A stretch of DNA of 64,000 nt from NCBI GenBank assembly GCA_020849475.1, contig JADLGE010000047.1:16102-80101 (forward strand), in the 5' to 3' direction. The position numbers and the translations under genes are program-made. Shown here piece after piece: positions 27,309 to 39,624 of the stretch. The notes beneath the pieces were generated by a model. The model did no database searches, had not been told where the DNA came from, and saw nothing but the letters and a program-made list of their open reading frames with translations. This DNA is from Gammaproteobacteria bacterium (GTDB lineage: Bacteria > Pseudomonadota > Gammaproteobacteria > Ga0077536). Within the stretch, counting starts at the first letter, position 1, and each line of letters opens with the position of its first letter.

Positions 27309-28628
27309 ATGGAGAAGAGAGAATTCGCACGCCGTCGCAAGCGATTGATGGACATCGCGGGCCATGGCGGCATCGTCATTCAGCCGACCGCGCCTGAGCG
27401 CATTCGCAATCGCGACGTCTACTACCCATTCCGCCCCGATAGCGATTTCTATTACCTGACCGGCTTTCCCGAGCCCGAGGCGGTGCTGGTGCTGGTGCCG
27501 GACCGGCCGCAGGGTGAATGCATTCTGTTCTGTCGTGAACGCGACGACGAAGCCGAATCCTGGCATGGCCGGCGCGCAGGCCTGGAAGGCGCCTGTGAAC
27601 TGTATGGCGCCGACGATGCGTTTCCGATCACCGACCTCGACGACATCCTGCCGGGCCTCATCGAGAACAAGGAACGCATCTACTTCACCATGGGTCGCTA
27701 TGCGGATTTCGATCAGCGCCTGGTGAGCTGGTTGAACCGCGTCACGAGCAAGGGCCGCGCCGGCATCCACGCGCCGGATCAATTCGTGTCTCTCGGCCAC
27801 GTGGTGCACGAGATGCGGCTGTTCAAGAGCAGTCAGGAATTGAAGGCCATGCGCCGCGCGGCCAGCATCGCCGCCGCCGCCCACCGCCGCGCCATGGCGG
27901 CGTGCAAGTCCGGCATGCGTGAATATCAAATCGAAGCCGAACTTCTGCACAGCTTCATGCAGCAGGGCGCGCGCTCGCCGGCGTATCCATCCATTGTCGG
28001 CGGCGGCGCCAATTCCTGCATCCTGCATTACACCGAGAACAGCGACGTCCTGAAGGACGGCGACCTGTTGCTCATCGATGCCGGCGCCGAATACGACAGC
28101 TACGCCAGCGATATCACGCGCACCTTTCCGGTGAGCGGCGAATACACCACTGAACAGCGCCAGATCTACGAAATAGTGCTGGAAGCGCAGCTCGCCGCGA
28201 TTGCCGAAGTGCGGCCGGGCAATACCTGGAACGAGCCCCACGAAGCGGCGATTGAAGTCATCACGCGCGGCCTCATCGACATCGGCATTCTCAAAGGCCG
28301 CCTGCGCAAGCTCATCGACGAAGAAGCCTACAAACCCTATTACCCGCACAAGACCGGCCATTGGCTGGGCATGGACGTGCATGACGTCGGTGATTACAAA
28401 CTGCACGACGAATGGCGGGTGTTCGAGCCCGGCATGGTCACCACTGTCGAGCCGGGCCTGTATCTCGCCGCGACCTTGAAAGATCTCGGCAAGCAGTGGT
28501 GGAACATCGGCGTGCGCATCGAAGACGATGTGCTGGTGACCGAGACCGGCCACGAGATCCTGACCATCGAAGCGCCCAAGTCCGTCGAAGCGGTGGAAGC
28601 GGCGATGCGCGAGCGCAGTGCCGCCTGA
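27309..28628 (+). CDS. pepP: Xaa-Pro aminopeptidase
   Basis: [69 protein letters not shown]. Confidence 0.95.
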   Translation: MEKREFARRRKRLMDIAGHGGIVIQPTAPERIRNRDVYYPFRPDSDFYYLTGFPEPEAVLVLVPDRPQGECILFCRERDDEAESWHGRRAGLEGACELYGADDAFPITDLDDILPGLIENKERIYFTMGRYADFDQRLVSWLNRVTSKGRAGIHAPDQFVSLGHVVHEMRLFKSSQELKAMRRAASIAAAAHRRAMAACKSGMREYQIEAELLHSFMQQGARSPAYPSIVGGGANSCILHYTENSDVLKDGDLLLIDAGAEYDSYASDITRTFPVSGEYTTEQRQIYEIVLEAQLAAIAEVRPGNTWNEPHEAAIEVITRGLIDIGILKGRLRKLIDEEAYKPYYPHKTGHWLGMDVHDVGDYKLHDEWRVFEPGMVTTVEPGLYLAATLKDLGKQWWNIGVRIEDDVLVTETGHEILTIEAPKSVEAVEAAMRERSAA

Positions 28629-29817
28629 CTACGACGCCATCGTGGTCGGCGCCGGCCTGGTCGGCAGCTGCGCCGCATTGGCGCTGCACCGCGAGGGGCG
28701 TCGCGTGCTGTTGCTCGATCAAGGCCCGGCGCCGCGCGCGCCTGACGGTGATGCGCGCGCGCTGGTATTGTCGGCGGCGTCCATCGAGATTCTGCGCGGG
28801 CTTGGCCTGTGGTCACGCCTCGAAGCCCATGCCACCGCCATCCGCCATATTCGCGTCAGCGATCGCGGCGGCCCGGGCGCGCTGGCCCTCGATGCCCGGG
28901 ACAGCGGCCTCGACGCCATGGGCTGGGCCTGTCCGGCCGACATCCTGCTCTATGAATTACGCGTGGCGATGGCAGACGCGCTCGGCGAGCACGTGTGCTG
29001 GGACAGCCGTTACCTCGGCCACCGCGCAGGCGATGACGCCATCGAGATTGAAGTGGCGCAGGGCGACACCGTGCGCATGCTGCATGCCGCGCTCCTGATC
29101 GGCGCCGACGGCAATGCCTCGCCGGTGCGCGTCGCGGCGGGCATCGCCACCGACGGCTACGACTACGGTCAGCACGCACTCATCGCGCGCGTCGAAGTGA
29201 CGCGTCCGCAGCCCCACACCGCGTTTGAACATTTTACCCGTGAAGGGCCGCTCGCCATGATCCCGTGTGGGGGCGCGCGCTATGTGAGCGTGCAGTGTCT
29301 GCACGAAGGCCGCGCGTTGGCCGCGCTGCGACTCGACGACGATGCCTATGGCGCTGAACTCGCGCGCCGCTTCGGCACGCGGCTCGGGCATATCACCGTG
29401 GCCGGCCCGCGCCGCGCCCATGCCCTCGCGCGACAGCGTGCGCGGCGCCTGACCGATACCCGCCTGGTGCTGATAGGCAATGCCGCCAACACCATGCACC
29501 CCAACGCCGCACAGGGACTGAATCTCGGCCTGCGCGACGTGGCGACGCTCGCGGCCTGCATCGGCGCCGAAGACGACGCCGGCCTCGCCGCCACGCTGTC
29601 CCGCTATGCCGCCGCGCGCGCGCCGGACCAGCGCAACACCGTCGGCTTCAGCGATCTGTTGGCGCAGGGTTTTCGCTCACGCCTGTGCGCGGTCAGCGCG
29701 ACGCGGCGTCTGGCCCTGACCTTGGCCGATCTGTGCCCCGGCGCCAAACAGCGTTTCGTGCAGGAAGCGAGCGGTCTCGCCGCCCTGGCGCGCAGCACGG
29801 CGGCGGTGCGGCCATGA
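28618..29817 (+). CDS. ubiH: FAD-dependent ubiquinone biosynthesis hydroxylase, UbiH family
   Basis: [18 protein letters not shown] dinucleotide motif, [28 protein letters not shown] start overlapping pepP. Confidence 0.88.
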   Translation: MPPDYDAIVVGAGLVGSCAALALHREGRRVLLLDQGPAPRAPDGDARALVLSAASIEILRGLGLWSRLEAHATAIRHIRVSDRGGPGALALDARDSGLDAMGWACPADILLYELRVAMADALGEHVCWDSRYLGHRAGDDAIEIEVAQGDTVRMLHAALLIGADGNASPVRVAAGIATDGYDYGQHALIARVEVTRPQPHTAFEHFTREGPLAMIPCGGARYVSVQCLHEGRALAALRLDDDAYGAELARRFGTRLGHITVAGPRRAHALARQRARRLTDTRLVLIGNAANTMHPNAAQGLNLGLRDVATLAACIGAEDDAGLAATLSRYAAARAPDQRNTVGFSDLLAQGFRSRLCAVSATRRLALTLADLCPGAKQRFVQEASGLAALARSTAAVRP

Positions 29818-31034
29818 TTTTCGACATCGTCATCGCCGGCGGCGGCGTGGTCGGTCTGACCGCGGCCGCGCTGTTGAACGATGCCGGCTACAGCGTGTGC
29901 CTGCTCGAACCGCGCCTGGACCGGTCGCGCCCGCAAGGCGAGATCGGCCTTAGAACCTATGCCCTGACGCCCGCCGTGCGCCGCATCCTCGAAGCAGCGC
30001 GGGCGTGGGCGCCGCTCGACCATTCACGCGTCGGGCGTTTCGACGCGATGCAAGTGTGGGACGCCGGCTCCAGTGGACATCTCGATTTCATGCCGCCGCC
30101 CGGCCATCACGGCGCCATGGGCTACATCCTGGAACAACAGAACCTGGTCGCGGCCTTGGCGGAGAGCCTCGCCACGCGCCCCGGTGTCAGCCTCCAGGCG
30201 CACGCGCTGACCGGCTTCGAAGCGGGCGTGCCGGTGGTGCTCGCGCTCGACGACGGCAGTCGCCTGCGCACGCGACTCCTGATCGGCGCCGACGGCGCCA
30301 ATTCGGCGGTGCGCAAGGCGGCCGGCATCGAACAGACCAAGGTGCCGTACCGCCAGAGCGCGATCCTGGCCAACGTCGCCTTTGCGCGCGGCCACGGCAA
30401 CATCGCCCGTCAACGTTTTCTCGATACCGGCCCCATCGCCGCCTTGCCGCTCGCCGCGCAGCGCGAATGCTCGATCGTGTGGTCGTGCAACGACGAGCGC
30501 GCGGCCGAACTCATGGCCTGCGAGGACGCTTATTTCATCGGCGCCTTGCGTGAGGCGTTCGAGGATTGCCTGGGTGGCGTCACGCATTTGAGCGCGCGCG
30601 CGGCCTTTCCGCTGGCGCGCGCGCAGGCCGCGCAGATGGTCGACGGTCGCTGTGTGCTGCTCGGCGATGCGGCGCACCTCATGCATCCGCTGGCCGGCCA
30701 GGGTTTGAACATGGGGCTCATGGATGTCGCCGCGCTGGTCGAATGCCTGGGCCCGGCCACCGCCGGTGTCGGTTCATCGACCAGTGCCCTGCGCCGCTTC
30801 GAGCGCTGGCGCAAGAGTGAAACCCTGGCCATGACCGCCGTGACCGACGGCCTGCATCGGCTGTTTCAGCGCAACGAGAATGTGGTCCGCCAGGCGCGCG
30901 GCGCCGGCATGAACGCCACGCAGCGCCTCGCGCCGCTCAAGCATTGGCTGATCGCGCGCGCCATGGGCACCGCCGGTGATGTGCCGCGCATGGTGATGAG
31001 CGGCGCGTCCGGTATATCCCCTCCACGCTCCTGA
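29814..31034 (+). CDS. UbiH/UbiF/VisC/COQ6 family FAD-dependent hydroxylase
   Basis: FDIVIAGGGVVGLTAAALL, LLIGADGANSAVRKAAGI, CVLLGDAAHLMHPLAGQGLNMGLMD; ATGA overlap with preceding gene. Confidence 0.9.
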   Translation: MIFDIVIAGGGVVGLTAAALLNDAGYSVCLLEPRLDRSRPQGEIGLRTYALTPAVRRILEAARAWAPLDHSRVGRFDAMQVWDAGSSGHLDFMPPPGHHGAMGYILEQQNLVAALAESLATRPGVSLQAHALTGFEAGVPVVLALDDGSRLRTRLLIGADGANSAVRKAAGIEQTKVPYRQSAILANVAFARGHGNIARQRFLDTGPIAALPLAAQRECSIVWSCNDERAAELMACEDAYFIGALREAFEDCLGGVTHLSARAAFPLARAQAAQMVDGRCVLLGDAAHLMHPLAGQGLNMGLMDVAALVECLGPATAGVGSSTSALRRFERWRKSETLAMTAVTDGLHRLFQRNENVVRQARGAGMNATQRLAPLKHWLIARAMGTAGDVPRMVMSGASGISPPRS

Positions 31035-31133
31035 CGCAGGCCTCGCCACGGTAATGGCCGCACCGCCCGCGCGGTGGTCTTTCCGCCGGCCATTGGGCAG
31101 AATACGCGCCCCTTTCCTTCACGGCAGGCAGGC

Positions 31134-32021
31134 ATGACGAGCGCAGCCCTTTACGAATCCCATCTCACCAGCCTGCCGCTCATCCAGCGCGGCAAAGTGC
31201 GCGACATCTACGCAGTGGACGATGCGCATCTGTTGATTGTCACCACCGATCGCATCTCGGCCTTCGACGTCATTCTGTCCGACCCGATACCCGGCAAGGG
31301 CGCGGTGCTGACCGCCTTGTCGAATTTCTGGTTTGCACGCGTCGAGAGTGTGATTCGCAATCATCTGTCCAAGCTGACGCTCGCCGAAGTGCTGCCCGAC
31401 GCCGCCGAGCGCGCCACCGTCGAGGGCCGCGCGATCGTGGTCGACAAACTGCGCCCCCTGCCGGTGGAAGCGATCGTGCGTGGTTACATCATCGGCTCGG
31501 GCTGGAAGGATTATCAGAAGAGCGGCCGTGTGTGCGGCATCGAACTGCCGGCGGGTCTGCAACAGGCGCAGCAATTGCCGCAGGCCCTCTTCACGCCGTC
31601 GACCAAGGCCGAGATTGGCGAGCACGACGAGAACATCGACTTCGAGCGCACCTGCGAACTGCTGGGCCGTGCGCGCGCCGAGCAGGTGCGCGACGTGAGT
31701 TTGAAGATCTACCAGACCGCCGCCGATTTCGCCCGCACCAAGGGCATCATCATCGCCGACACCAAGTTCGAATTCGGCCTCGATGCCAACGACGAACTGG
31801 TGCTGATAGACGAAGTGCTGACGCCTGATTCCTCGCGCTTCTGGCCGGCCGATGAATACCAGGTCGGTGTCAGCCCGCCGAGCTTCGACAAACAGTTCGT
31901 GCGCGATTACCTGGAGACGCTCGACTGGAACAAGCAGGCGCCCGCGCCCAAGCTGCCCGACGAAATCGCTGAGAAGACCGCCGCCAAGTATCGCGAGGCG
32001 CTGACGCGGCTGACAGCGTAG
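31134..32021 (+). CDS. purC: Phosphoribosylaminoimidazole-succinocarboxamide synthase
   Basis: [77 protein letters not shown]. Confidence 0.96.
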   Translation: MTSAALYESHLTSLPLIQRGKVRDIYAVDDAHLLIVTTDRISAFDVILSDPIPGKGAVLTALSNFWFARVESVIRNHLSKLTLAEVLPDAAERATVEGRAIVVDKLRPLPVEAIVRGYIIGSGWKDYQKSGRVCGIELPAGLQQAQQLPQALFTPSTKAEIGEHDENIDFERTCELLGRARAEQVRDVSLKIYQTAADFARTKGIIIADTKFEFGLDANDELVLIDEVLTPDSSRFWPADEYQVGVSPPSFDKQFVRDYLETLDWNKQAPAPKLPDEIAEKTAAKYREALTRLTA

Positions 32022-32072
32022 ACGCGATTTCTTGCATACTGGAAATCGAAGCGCAGGGTGTTGCGCTTACAT

Positions 32073-32098
32073 GAATGTCAGACTTCAGTCTGACATTC
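32073..32098. repeat. REP-like perfect palindrome
   Basis: gaatgtcagact-tc-agtctgacattc, 12-nt complementary arms. Confidence 0.85.
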
Positions 32099-32108
32099 GA
32101 ATGCGCCC

Positions 32109-32429
32109 ATGAATCCGCCACTGCCGACCATCCTCCGCCTCGTTGATTTGCCGGCCAAGTTGCCCGCCGAACAAATCAATGTGCTCGTCAGCGGCACGCA
32201 TTTCCGTCTCGAACACATTCTCTCCGCATCCCACGCCAGCCCGCCACAGTTCTGGTACGACCAGGCCGAGAACGAGTGGGCGATATTGTTGGCAGGTAGC
32301 GCGGTGCTGGAGTTCGAGCAAGGGGAAGTGGAGATGGCAGCGGGGGATGCGTTGTTGATCCACGCCCATCGCAAACATCGCGTAGCGCGATCAGCGCAAG
32401 CCGTATGGCTCGCGCTGCACTTTGGATGA
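32109..32429 (+). CDS. Small cupin-domain protein
   Basis: FWYDQAENEWAILLAGSAVLEFEQGEVEMAAGDALLIHAHRKHRVARS; cupin motif pattern. Confidence 0.85.
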   Translation: MNPPLPTILRLVDLPAKLPAEQINVLVSGTHFRLEHILSASHASPPQFWYDQAENEWAILLAGSAVLEFEQGEVEMAAGDALLIHAHRKHRVARSAQAVWLALHFG

Positions 32430-32444
32430 CTGGACGACCATCCT

Positions 32445-32474
32445 TTGTGGGCAGACTGAAGTCTGACCCACAAC
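32445..32474. repeat. REP-like palindromic repeat
   Basis: ttgtgggcagactgaagtctgacccacaac; near-perfect palindrome of the same family. Confidence 0.85.
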
Positions 32475-32490
32475 AGGGGCTCAACGCACT

Positions 32491-33384
32491 CTAGGTCTTC
32501 GACGCCAGATAGATGCTCTGAATCGCGGCGTCCATCGCGGCGTCGAACTGCTCATCGCTTTGCTGCGCGGTGAGACCCTCGGTCAGGGCGCGTGAGAAGC
32601 TTGCGACCATGCCGTGCTGGCGCGCGAGTTTCTTGTTGGCGTCTTCGCGTGAGTAGCCGCCCGACAGCGCCACCACTTTCAAGACGTTCTTGTGCGCGAC
32701 GAAATCGGCGTAGAGGTCGTCCACCTCCGGCAGGGTCAGCTTGAGCATCACGAGCTGGCCGGCGGGAAAAGCATCCAGGCCTTTCTTGAGTGCATCCTTC
32801 AGCAGTGCTTCGGCCTGGGCCTTGTCGGGGCAATGGATGTCGACTTCCGGTTCGACTATCGGCACGAGGCCGGCGGCGATGACCTGCCTGGCAACCGCGA
32901 GCTGCTGGTCGACCACCGCCTGGATGCCGGCGGCATTGGCGTGTTTGATGACCGAACGTTCCTTGGTGCCGAAGATGCCCTTGGACTTGGCCTTGGCCAG
33001 CAGCGCGTCCAGGGTCGGCATGGGCTTCATGAGCTGCACGCCGTTGGCTTCGTCTTCCAGGCCCTTGTCGATTTTCAGAATCGGCACTACGCGCTTCATG
33101 TTCCACAGGAAGTCGGCGGTCGGCAGACCTTTGACTTCACGATCCATGGTCGCTTCGAACAGGATCGCGGCGAGGATGCGATCGCCATTGAACGACGGGC
33201 TGGTGATGATGCGGGTGCGCATGGCGTGGATGAGATCCATCATCTGCGCGTCGCCCGAGTATTCGTTCTCGCCGATGCCATAGAGCTTGAGCGCCTTGGG
33301 CGTGCTGCCGCCGCTCTGATCGAGCGCGGCGATGAAGCCGGCCTGGGTCTGGAACTTGGTCTTCTGCTGTTCGTAATTGCTCAT
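32491..33384 (-). CDS. Class I fructose-bisphosphate aldolase
   Basis: AGFIAALDQSGGSTPKALKLYGI, VPILKIDKGLE, GLVPIVEPEVDIHC, KVVALSGGYSREDANKKLA. Confidence 0.93.
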   Translation of the reverse strand: MSNYEQQKTKFQTQAGFIAALDQSGGSTPKALKLYGIGENEYSGDAQMMDLIHAMRTRIITSPSFNGDRILAAILFEATMDREVKGLPTADFLWNMKRVVPILKIDKGLEDEANGVQLMKPMPTLDALLAKAKSKGIFGTKERSVIKHANAAGIQAVVDQQLAVARQVIAAGLVPIVEPEVDIHCPDKAQAEALLKDALKKGLDAFPAGQLVMLKLTLPEVDDLYADFVAHKNVLKVVALSGGYSREDANKKLARQHGMVASFSRALTEGLTAQQSDEQFDAAMDAAIQSIYLASKT

Positions 33385-33505
33385 GGTCATCCTCGCCAAA
33401 AGGTCTATGTCGCCGGGCGTCGCGTACTTACGCCGCCCCTGTGTCGTCAATCAGAGTTCGTCCGGATTATAGGAAGCCGGTATTGGCCGCACCAGCGCGC
33501 GGCCG

Positions 33506-34948
33506 TCAGCCGGCCGCCGCCACCGCTTCGCCGACCGTCACGATCTTGAGGCCATTGGTGCTGCCGGAATAGCCATGCAGATCACCTTTGGTGATGATCA
33601 CCCGATCACCATCGCTCACCGCGCCGCGCGCCTTCAAGACCCGCAGCACTTCCTGCGTCACGCCGTCGTAAGGCACCGAGTTGAAGTCGAACTCGACCGG
33701 CACCACGTCGCGGTACAAGGTCACGCGCCGCAGGGTAGCGGCCTCGCGTGCCAAGGCAAAAATCGGAATGGCGGTGTTGACGCGCGACATCCATAACGGC
33801 GTTGCGCCCGATTCGGTCAGTGCGGCGATGGCTTTGACGCCCATGCGGTTGCCGCAATAGATGGCCGACATCGCGATCGCCTGATCGACCCGCTCAAACG
33901 CGACGTCCGGCAAGGTCGAGGATTGCGGGTTGCTCCATTCGCGCTCGGCGCCGAGGCAGATGCGCGACATGGCGGCGACGGCCTTGTCGGGATAGGCGCC
34001 GACGCTGGTCTCGCCCGACAGCATCACGGCGTCGGTGCCGTCCAGCACCGCGTTGGCGACGTCGAACACCTCGGCGCGGGTCGGCAGCGGATGCTCGATC
34101 ATCGATTCCATCATCTGTGTGGCGGTGATGACGGTGCGGAACTGGCGGCGCGCCATGGCGACCAGCATCTTCTGCGCGGGCGGCAGGCGTGCGTCGCCGA
34201 TTTCTACGCCCAAGTCACCGCGCGCGATCATGATGCAGTCACTGGCGGCGATGATTTCGGCGGCGTGGTCGAGCGCTTCGGCGCGTTCCATCTTGGCGAT
34301 GATGCCGGCCCGTCCGCCGGCGGCCTTGATGAGCTGCCGCGCGCTTTCGATGTCTTCGGCGGTGCGCGGAAACGACACCGCGATGTAGTCGGCGCCATGG
34401 GCCAGGGCATGCACGAGATCTTCCCGATCTTTGTGCGTCAGCGCCGGCGCCGACAGACCGCCGCCCTGGCGGTTGATGCCCTTGTGATTGCTGAGCGGAC
34501 CGCCTATCTGCACCGTGGTCTCGATGCGCGCGCCCTGCACACGTTCGACTTGCAGCACGATGCGGCCGTCGTCGACCAAGAGCGTGTCACCGGCATGCAC
34601 ATCGCCGGGCAGGGCTTTGTAAGTGACGCCGACTTCGGCTTGCGTGCCGTGGTGGTCGCCGAGCTCGGCGTCGATGACGAAGCGCGCGCCCTCGACCAGC
34701 GTTACGGGGCCATCACGAAAGCATTCGAGACGAATCTTGGGGCCTTGCAGGTCGGCGATGAGGCCGATTTCGCGGCCGGCGGCGGCCGCGGCTGCGCGCA
34801 CCGCTCGCGCGCGGCGCGCGTGATCGGCGACATCGCCGTGGGAGTAATTGAGTCGTGCGGCATCCAGGCCCGCCTCGATGAGGCGCGCCAGCATGCCGTC
34901 CTGGTCGGTGGCCGGCCCCAGGGTCGCGACGATTTTCGTGCGTCTCAT
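33506..34948 (-). CDS. pyk: Pyruvate kinase
   Basis: MRRTKIVATLGPATDQDGMLARLIEAGLDAARLNYSHG, IMIARGDLGVEIGDARLPPAQKMLV, TDAVMLSGETSVGAYPDKAV. Confidence 0.95.
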   Translation of the reverse strand: MRRTKIVATLGPATDQDGMLARLIEAGLDAARLNYSHGDVADHARRARAVRAAAAAAGREIGLIADLQGPKIRLECFRDGPVTLVEGARFVIDAELGDHHGTQAEVGVTYKALPGDVHAGDTLLVDDGRIVLQVERVQGARIETTVQIGGPLSNHKGINRQGGGLSAPALTHKDREDLVHALAHGADYIAVSFPRTAEDIESARQLIKAAGGRAGIIAKMERAEALDHAAEIIAASDCIMIARGDLGVEIGDARLPPAQKMLVAMARRQFRTVITATQMMESMIEHPLPTRAEVFDVANAVLDGTDAVMLSGETSVGAYPDKAVAAMSRICLGAEREWSNPQSSTLPDVAFERVDQAIAMSAIYCGNRMGVKAIAALTESGATPLWMSRVNTAIPIFALAREAATLRRVTLYRDVVPVEFDFNSVPYDGVTQEVLRVLKARGAVSDGDRVIITKGDLHGYSGSTNGLKIVTVGEAVAAAG

Positions 34949-34997
34949 GCGGGCCGCCGGCCCGCGCCGGAATGGGAAGTGCGATAGCGGGTGAGGG

Positions 34998-36161
34998 TCA
35001 TCCCTGCGCCGCGCGCTGTTCCAGGATCTCGATGGCGGGCAAGGTTTTGCCCTCGAGGAATTCCAGGAACGCGCCGCCAGCGGTCGAGATGTAGGAGACG
35101 TCCTTGGCGATGCCGAACTTGGCAATGGCCGCGAGGGTGTCGCCGCCACCGGCGATGGAGAATGCCTTGGACGCAGCGATGGCCTTGGCGAGCCTCTCGG
35201 TGCCGGCCGCGAAACTGTCGAATTCAAATACGCCCAAGGGGCCGTTCCAGACGATGGTGCCGGCCTTTTCAATCTCGGCGCACAGGGCGTCGAGGCTCCT
35301 GGGGCCGAGATCCATGATCATGTCGTCGGCCGCGACCGCATCGACGCTCTTGATGGTGGCCGGCGTCGTTTCCGAAAACTCCGTGCCGCACACCACGTCC
35401 ACCGGCACCGGAATGTGCGCGTCGCTCGCCAACAGGCGCTTGGCGATGTCGAGCATGTCGCGTTCGCACAGCGACTTGCCGACTTCCTTGCCGGCCGCGG
35501 CCAGGAAGGTGTTGGCGATGCCGCCGCCGACCACCAGCTGATCGACCTTGCTGACCAGCGATTCGAGCAGGTCGAGCTTGGTCGAGACTTTCGAGCCGCC
35601 GACGATGGCGACCAAGGGTCGCGCCGGCGCCTTCAGCGCCTGGTGCAGCGCTTCGACTTCCGCCATCAGCAGCGGACCGCCGCAGGCGACGGGTGCGAAC
35701 TTGGCGACCGCGTGGGTCGACGCCTGGGCGCGGTGCGCGGTGGCGAAGGCGTCGTTGACGAACACATCGCACAGCGCCGCCATGCGTTTGGCGAGTGCAT
35801 CGTCGTTGGCGTTCTCGCCGACCAGGAAGCGGGTGTTTTCACCGAGCGTGAGGGTGCCGGGTTTCAACTCGACACCGTCTATCCAGTTCGACGCGAACGC
35901 CACCGGTACACCGAGCAAGGCCGAGAGCGCACCAACCACCGGTTCAAGCGATGCCTTGGCCTCGAACTTGCCCTCTTCCGGGCGTCCGAGGTGCGACATC
36001 ACCAGCACCGCCGCGCCGGCATCGAGGGCCAGCTTCAAGGTCGGCAGGGCTGCACGCAGACGCGTGTCGTCGGTAATCTTGCCGTTCTTCAAAGGCACGT
36101 TGAAATCCTCGCGGATCAACACGCGCTTGCCCTTGAGATCGAGTGCGCTCATCTTCAGCAT
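34998..36161 (-). CDS. pgk: Phosphoglycerate kinase
   Basis: [74 protein letters not shown]. Confidence 0.96.
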   Translation of the reverse strand: MLKMSALDLKGKRVLIREDFNVPLKNGKITDDTRLRAALPTLKLALDAGAAVLVMSHLGRPEEGKFEAKASLEPVVGALSALLGVPVAFASNWIDGVELKPGTLTLGENTRFLVGENANDDALAKRMAALCDVFVNDAFATAHRAQASTHAVAKFAPVACGGPLLMAEVEALHQALKAPARPLVAIVGGSKVSTKLDLLESLVSKVDQLVVGGGIANTFLAAAGKEVGKSLCERDMLDIAKRLLASDAHIPVPVDVVCGTEFSETTPATIKSVDAVAADDMIMDLGPRSLDALCAEIEKAGTIVWNGPLGVFEFDSFAAGTERLAKAIAASKAFSIAGGGDTLAAIAKFGIAKDVSYISTAGGAFLEFLEGKTLPAIEILEQRAAQG

Positions 36162-36165
36162 GGTC

Positions 36166-37185
36166 TTAGCCCCGTGCCTTGACCATTGCAATGGTGGTGT
36201 CGAGCATGCGGTTGGAGAAACCCCACTCGTTGTCGTACCACGACAGCACTTTCACCATGTTGCCGTTCACGACCTTGGTGTTCGACGACTCGAAAATCGA
36301 CGAGGCCGGGTTGTGGTTGAAGTCGATGGACACCAAGGGCTCATCGTTCACACACAGAATGCCCTTCAGGGGGCCGCTTTCCGACGCGGCTCGCACCACT
36401 TCGATGACTTCCTTGACGCTCGTTTCACGCGCGGCCTGGAAGGTCAGATCGACCAGCGAGACGTTGATGGTCGGCACGCGCACCGCGTAGCCGTCGAGCT
36501 TGCCATTCAGTTCCGGCAGCACCAGGCCGACCGCCGCGGCGGCGCCGGTCTTGGTCGGGATCATGGACTGCGTGGCCGAACGCGCGCGGCGCAGATCGCT
36601 GTGGTAGACGTCGGTCAGCACTTGATCGTTGGTGTAGGCGTGGATGGTGGTCATGATGCCGGCCACCAGACCAATCTTCTCGTGCAATGGCTTGACCAGC
36701 GGCGCCAGGCAGTTGGTGGTGCAGGAGGCATTGGAAACCACGGTGTCGGTCGCTTTCAGCACGCCGTGGTTGACGCCGTAGACGATGGTTGCGTCGACGT
36801 CGTTGCCACCCGGCGCCGAGATCAGCACCTGCTTGGCGCCGCCCTTCAGATGTTGGCCGGCCTTGTCCTTGCTGGTGAAAAGACCGGTGCACTCGTGCAC
36901 CACGTCGACACCCAGATCGCCCCACGGCAGCTTGGACGGGTCGCGTTCGGAGAAGACCTTGATGGTCCGGCCGTTGACAATCATGTTGCCGTCTTTGACT
37001 TCGACCTTGCCCGGGAACTTGCCATGGGCGGAGTCGTAACGGGTCAGGTGGGCGTTGGTTTCCGCGTCACCGAGATCGTTCACCGCGACGATTTCGATTT
37101 CGCCGGTGCGCTCGGCCTCGAACAAGGCACGCAGCACGTTGCGGCCGATGCGGCCATAGCCATTGATACCGACACGTATGGTCAT
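36166..37185 (-). CDS. gap: Glyceraldehyde-3-phosphate dehydrogenase, type I
   Basis: [72 protein letters not shown]. Confidence 0.97.
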   Translation of the reverse strand: MTIRVGINGYGRIGRNVLRALFEAERTGEIEIVAVNDLGDAETNAHLTRYDSAHGKFPGKVEVKDGNMIVNGRTIKVFSERDPSKLPWGDLGVDVVHECTGLFTSKDKAGQHLKGGAKQVLISAPGGNDVDATIVYGVNHGVLKATDTVVSNASCTTNCLAPLVKPLHEKIGLVAGIMTTIHAYTNDQVLTDVYHSDLRRARSATQSMIPTKTGAAAAVGLVLPELNGKLDGYAVRVPTINVSLVDLTFQAARETSVKEVIEVVRAASESGPLKGILCVNDEPLVSIDFNHNPASSIFESSNTKVVNGNMVKVLSWYDNEWGFSNRMLDTTIAMVKARG

Positions 37186-37260
37186 GATGGAAACTCCGTC
37201 AATTGGGCAATGAATAGATAATTAGCATGTGTGTCACGAAGTCGACTTGCGCGCGATCAT

Positions 37261-39300
37261 TCACGCGCCCAGCAATGCGCGCACGCGCGTCGTCGCTTTA
37301 GCGGCGGTCAGACCGAAATGCTCGAACAGCGCACCGGCAGGCGCCGAGGCGCCGAAGTGATCGAGACCGATGACCGCGCCGTCGAGGCCGACATAGCGAT
37401 ACCAGAAATCGGTGCTGCCGGCTTCAATGGCGACGCGTTTGCGCAGCGCTGGCGGCAACACGCTGTCGCGATAGGCGACATCCTGGCGCGCGAAGGCGTC
37501 GGCGCAGGGCATCGACACCAGGCGCACGGCGTGGCCCTCGGCATTGAGCGTGCTGACCACTTCGCGGGCGAGACCGATTTCAGAGCCGGTGGCGATGACC
37601 AGCGCGGTGGCGGGCTTGTCGCTGTCCATGAGCACATAACCGCCCCGTGCGACATCCGCCAACTGCTGCGCACTGCGCGGCTGCTGCGGCAGGTTCTGGC
37701 GGCTCAAGAGCAGCGCGCTCGGGCCGTTCTGCCGTTCCAGGGATACGCGCCAGGCGATGGCGGTCTCGGCCGCGTCACACGGGCGCCACACGTCGAGGTT
37801 CGGGATCAGGCGCAGGCTGTTGGCGTGTTCGATGGGCTGATGGGTGGGGCCGTCTTCGCCGAGACCGATGGAGTCGTGGGTGAAGACATAGACGGTGCGC
37901 AGTTTCATGAGCGCCGCCATGCGCACCGCGTTGCGCGCGTAGTCGGAAAACACCAGGAAGGTGCCGCCGTAGGGAATCGCGCCGCCGTGCAGGGCGAGGC
38001 CGTTCATCATCGCGCCCATGGCGAATTCACGGACGCCGTAATAGACGTAGTTGCCGTCGAGGCTGGTGGGCGTCAAGCCACGGCTGGCCTTGTGGAAAGT
38101 CAGGTTGGAACCGGTCAGATCGGCCGAGCCGCCGACCAGTTCCGGCACCAGTGCGCCGAAATGATCGAGCGCGCGCTCGGACGATTTGCGCGAGGCTTCG
38201 GCCTTGTCGGTGGCGGCCATGGCGGCCACGGCCGCATCGGCGCCGCTGGTCCAGTTGTCCGGCAGGCGGCCGGCCATGATGCGTTCGAAGTCGGCGGCCA
38301 GCGCCGGGTGGGCGGCGGCGTAGGCCTTGAACTGCGCGTTCCAGGCCTGCTCGCGGGCGGCGCCGCTCTCTTTGGCGCTCCACGCTGCGTAGACGTCCGC
38401 GGGGATCTCGAAAGCCGCGTGCGGCCAGTTGAGCGCGGCGCGGGTGGCCGCCACTTCCTCGACGCCGAGCGCGGCGCCGTGGCAGCTTTCCTTGCCGGCC
38501 TTGTTGGGCGAGCCGAAACCGATGACGGTCTTGCAGATGATGAGCGTCGGGCGCTGGGTATCGGCGCGGCCAGTCTCGATGGCGGCCTTGACGGCCGCGG
38601 CATCGTGGCCGTCGACCGCGCGGATCACCTGCCAGCCATAGGCCTCGAAGCGGCCGGCGGTGTCGTCGGTGAACCAGCCATGCACTTCGCCATCGATGGA
38701 AATGCCGTTGTCGTCGTAGCACACGATGAGCTTGCCGAGGCCCAAGGTGCCGGCCAGCGAACAGGCTTCATGGGAAATGCCTTCCATGAGACAGCCGTCG
38801 CCCAGGAACACATAGGTGTAGTGGTCGACGATGTCGTGCCCCGGGCGGTTGAAGCGCGCCGCGAGGTGGCGTTCAGCGAGCGCCATGCCGACCGCGTTGG
38901 CGATGCCCTGGCCGAGCGGACCGGTGGTGGTCTCCACACCCGGCGCTTCGCCGCGTTCCGGATGGCCGGCGGTCTTGGAGTGCATCTGGCGGAAGGCTTT
39001 GAGATCTTCGATGCCGAGGGCATAGCCCGTCAGGTGCAGCAGCGAATAGAGCAGCATCGAGCCATGGCCGTTGGACAGCACGAAGCGGTCGCGATTGCTC
39101 CACGCCGGGTTGGCTGGGTTGTGCACCAGGAAGTCGCGCCACAGCACCTCGGCGATGTCGGCCATGCCCATCGGTGCGCCCGGATGACCGGAGTTGGCGG
39201 CCTGTACCGCGTCCATGCTCAAGGCGCGGATGGCGTTGGCCAGATGACGCCGCGCTGAAATGGCGGATGTCTCGCTCCGCGGTGGGCGCGCTTCGCTCAT
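37261..39300 (-). CDS. tkt: Transketolase
   Basis: [41 protein letters not shown], thiamine-PP motif [32 protein letters not shown]. Confidence 0.96.
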   Translation of the reverse strand: MSEARPPRSETSAISARRHLANAIRALSMDAVQAANSGHPGAPMGMADIAEVLWRDFLVHNPANPAWSNRDRFVLSNGHGSMLLYSLLHLTGYALGIEDLKAFRQMHSKTAGHPERGEAPGVETTTGPLGQGIANAVGMALAERHLAARFNRPGHDIVDHYTYVFLGDGCLMEGISHEACSLAGTLGLGKLIVCYDDNGISIDGEVHGWFTDDTAGRFEAYGWQVIRAVDGHDAAAVKAAIETGRADTQRPTLIICKTVIGFGSPNKAGKESCHGAALGVEEVAATRAALNWPHAAFEIPADVYAAWSAKESGAAREQAWNAQFKAYAAAHPALAADFERIMAGRLPDNWTSGADAAVAAMAATDKAEASRKSSERALDHFGALVPELVGGSADLTGSNLTFHKASRGLTPTSLDGNYVYYGVREFAMGAMMNGLALHGGAIPYGGTFLVFSDYARNAVRMAALMKLRTVYVFTHDSIGLGEDGPTHQPIEHANSLRLIPNLDVWRPCDAAETAIAWRVSLERQNGPSALLLSRQNLPQQPRSAQQLADVARGGYVLMDSDKPATALVIATGSEIGLAREVVSTLNAEGHAVRLVSMPCADAFARQDVAYRDSVLPPALRKRVAIEAGSTDFWYRYVGLDGAVIGLDHFGASAPAGALFEHFGLTAAKATTRVRALLGA

Positions 39301-39624
39301 GCTGATTCCCTCAAGACTCATGGCCGGTGCGCGGCGGCGCGCCGGTGATTTGGATGGGCCGGCAGCGCGCGTTCTTTTGAACACAGAAGCCCCGCGACGC
39401 CTTGCGCGGCAGACCAGCAAGCGCGTCGCGCTCGCCCGTCAGACCCGAAAAAATGAAGGCCGCATTTTAAAGAGACCGACCGCAATGCGCTACCTCGGTG
39501 GCTGTGACGGAGGTCGGCTTGTTATGAGATTGGGGACGCCTCGGGGATAATCGCCGACACTGTCGAAAACCCTGAGGCCGGGTGCCATGGGCGCACCGTC
39601 CCCGCCGTGTGAAACGTGAATACC

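Noticed and set aside
34949-35272. N-terminal 108-aa extension of the pyruvate kinase ORF
   Set aside because: Overlaps pgk in another frame and is Pro/Ser/Arg-rich noise; the conserved protein begins at MRRTKIVATLGP (34948).
35548-37221. 557-aa plus-strand ORF antisense to pgk and gap
   Set aside because: Crosses two conserved genes on the opposite strand.
37231-39258. 675-aa plus-strand ORF antisense to transketolase
   Set aside because: Complement of the strongly supported tkt gene; composition typical of antisense high-GC reading frames.
39480-39624. Possible SAH or SAM riboswitch upstream of metF
   Set aside because: No recognisable consensus core could be aligned by eye; a covariance search would be needed.
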